A DNA stretch of 64,000 nucleotides, from NCBI GenBank assembly GCA_019614645.1, contig JABWDB010000003.1, positions 23,335,001 through 23,399,000 on the forward strand. Direction: 5' to 3'. Under the pieces are notes generated by a model. The model made no database searches and had not been told where the DNA came from. It was given only the letters and a program-made list of their open reading frames with translations. Shown piece after piece: positions 63,466-64,000 of this stretch; position 1 is the stretch's first letter, and each line of letters starts with the position of its first letter. The DNA comes from Stratiolaelaps scimitus (Eukaryota > Arthropoda > Arachnida > Mesostigmata > Laelapidae). The translations under genes were made by a program, and so were the position numbers.

Positions 63466-64000
63466 CCGCTGCACTCACTACCAGCCACTAACTGAAACCC
63501 AACTAACGATGAAGTAGAATCCGAACCACGCATTGTCGTTGAAAAGTCCATTAACGTTCACAGGCCGACCAAGTTAAGTTCTTTCGTCCGATCGATGGTC
63601 GGCTGTAGAGTCGATCAACTCTTCGCCACAGAGCTGTCCACGCGCAACGAGCACTGTACACGAATAGGAATTGCTCAGAAGAGTCATGAAAACTTGATAA
63701 AAACCTATACAAAGAAACACAATAATAATACCGATCCCCGCTGAGGAAGTCTCCAACGTAAATTCATTATGACACAGTGAATGAGATTAAATGTGTTGCG
63801 CAAATTCTTGGTTGCAATCGATCGATTGTAGACCCAACCATCGTTTTGGCGGACGGCCGCCTATCGATTTGCTAAATTTTGCGGGGGGGGGGGCTCAGGA
63901 TAATATTTGCGGTTTTTCTGTATTTTTCTTTAATGACACAACTGATTTTGACTATCCAGTTGTCAACAGCGAGATAACGAAGGTAACACGCCAGGAAACA

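Larger units (their letters stand above)
59191..64000. other. 3' flank / intergenic, repeat-rich
   Basis: AT-rich, with (TTA)n at about 59755-59780, 60150-60175 and 61035-61055, TA runs near 60618-60635 and 61525-61545, and a long TA array (63418-63464). Apart from the insertion at 59776-59864 and a weak exon candidate at 62691-62851, nothing is supported. Confidence 0.5.

Noticed and set aside
1..64000. CRISPR arrays, operons, rRNA genes
   Set aside because: No regularly spaced repeats, no bacterial gene organisation and no rRNA-like sequence were seen.

Overview
This is a eukaryotic, almost certainly metazoan, genomic window. Protein-coding signal comes as short exons bounded by GT/AG splice sites with matching phases, set in AT-rich introns full of dinucleotide and trinucleotide microsatellites. 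Nothing looks prokaryotic: there are no operons or ribosome binding sites. The gene content and the splice style suggest an arthropod, and a mite or tick is my guess; that is inference, since no marker gene is present. I have no transcript data, so all exon models rest on reading frame, splice consensus and phase continuity.

Region 1 to 23.5 kb (+ strand) holds one very large gene of about 25 exons, encoding a MICAL-family protein (Mical or Mical-like). It has an NPF motif near the start of the visible part. A long acidic, low-complexity middle and many PPxPxPR-type proline-rich exons follow, and the protein ends in a split C-terminal bMERB (Rab-binding) helical domain with a basic tail ending at 23444. 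The CH, LIM and any FAD domain are not in the window, so either the 5' exons lie upstream or transcription starts at the GC-rich stretch 1-913, which offers a phase-compatible first coding exon.

Region 23.5 to 33 kb is mostly intergenic and repeat-rich. It holds one good candidate for a small secreted protein in two exons (28554-28637 and about 30076-30330), with a signal peptide and a TACTAAC branch point.

Region 33 to 41.5 kb (+ strand) holds a four-exon core gene (36203-41052) for a protein with a cold-shock-domain-like N-terminal half and a serine-rich C-terminal half. A minus-strand candidate terminal exon (36604-37031) sits inside its first intron.

Region 44.8 to 59.2 kb (+ strand) is a PAQR-family seven-transmembrane receptor gene, closest to PAQR3. 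One large exon (46458-48052) carries the N-terminal extension and most of the membrane domain. The last two exons (57395-57493 and 59136-59190) finish it. The 9.3-kb intron is full of mobile-element debris, including a dead mariner transposase.

The most unusual signal is a family of short insertions (about 60-100 bp) sharing a GCTGACTCTCAGC-type palindromic core. There are five copies, and four are flanked by direct repeats of 14-17 bp. Region 59.2-64 kb holds microsatellites and one weak candidate exon.
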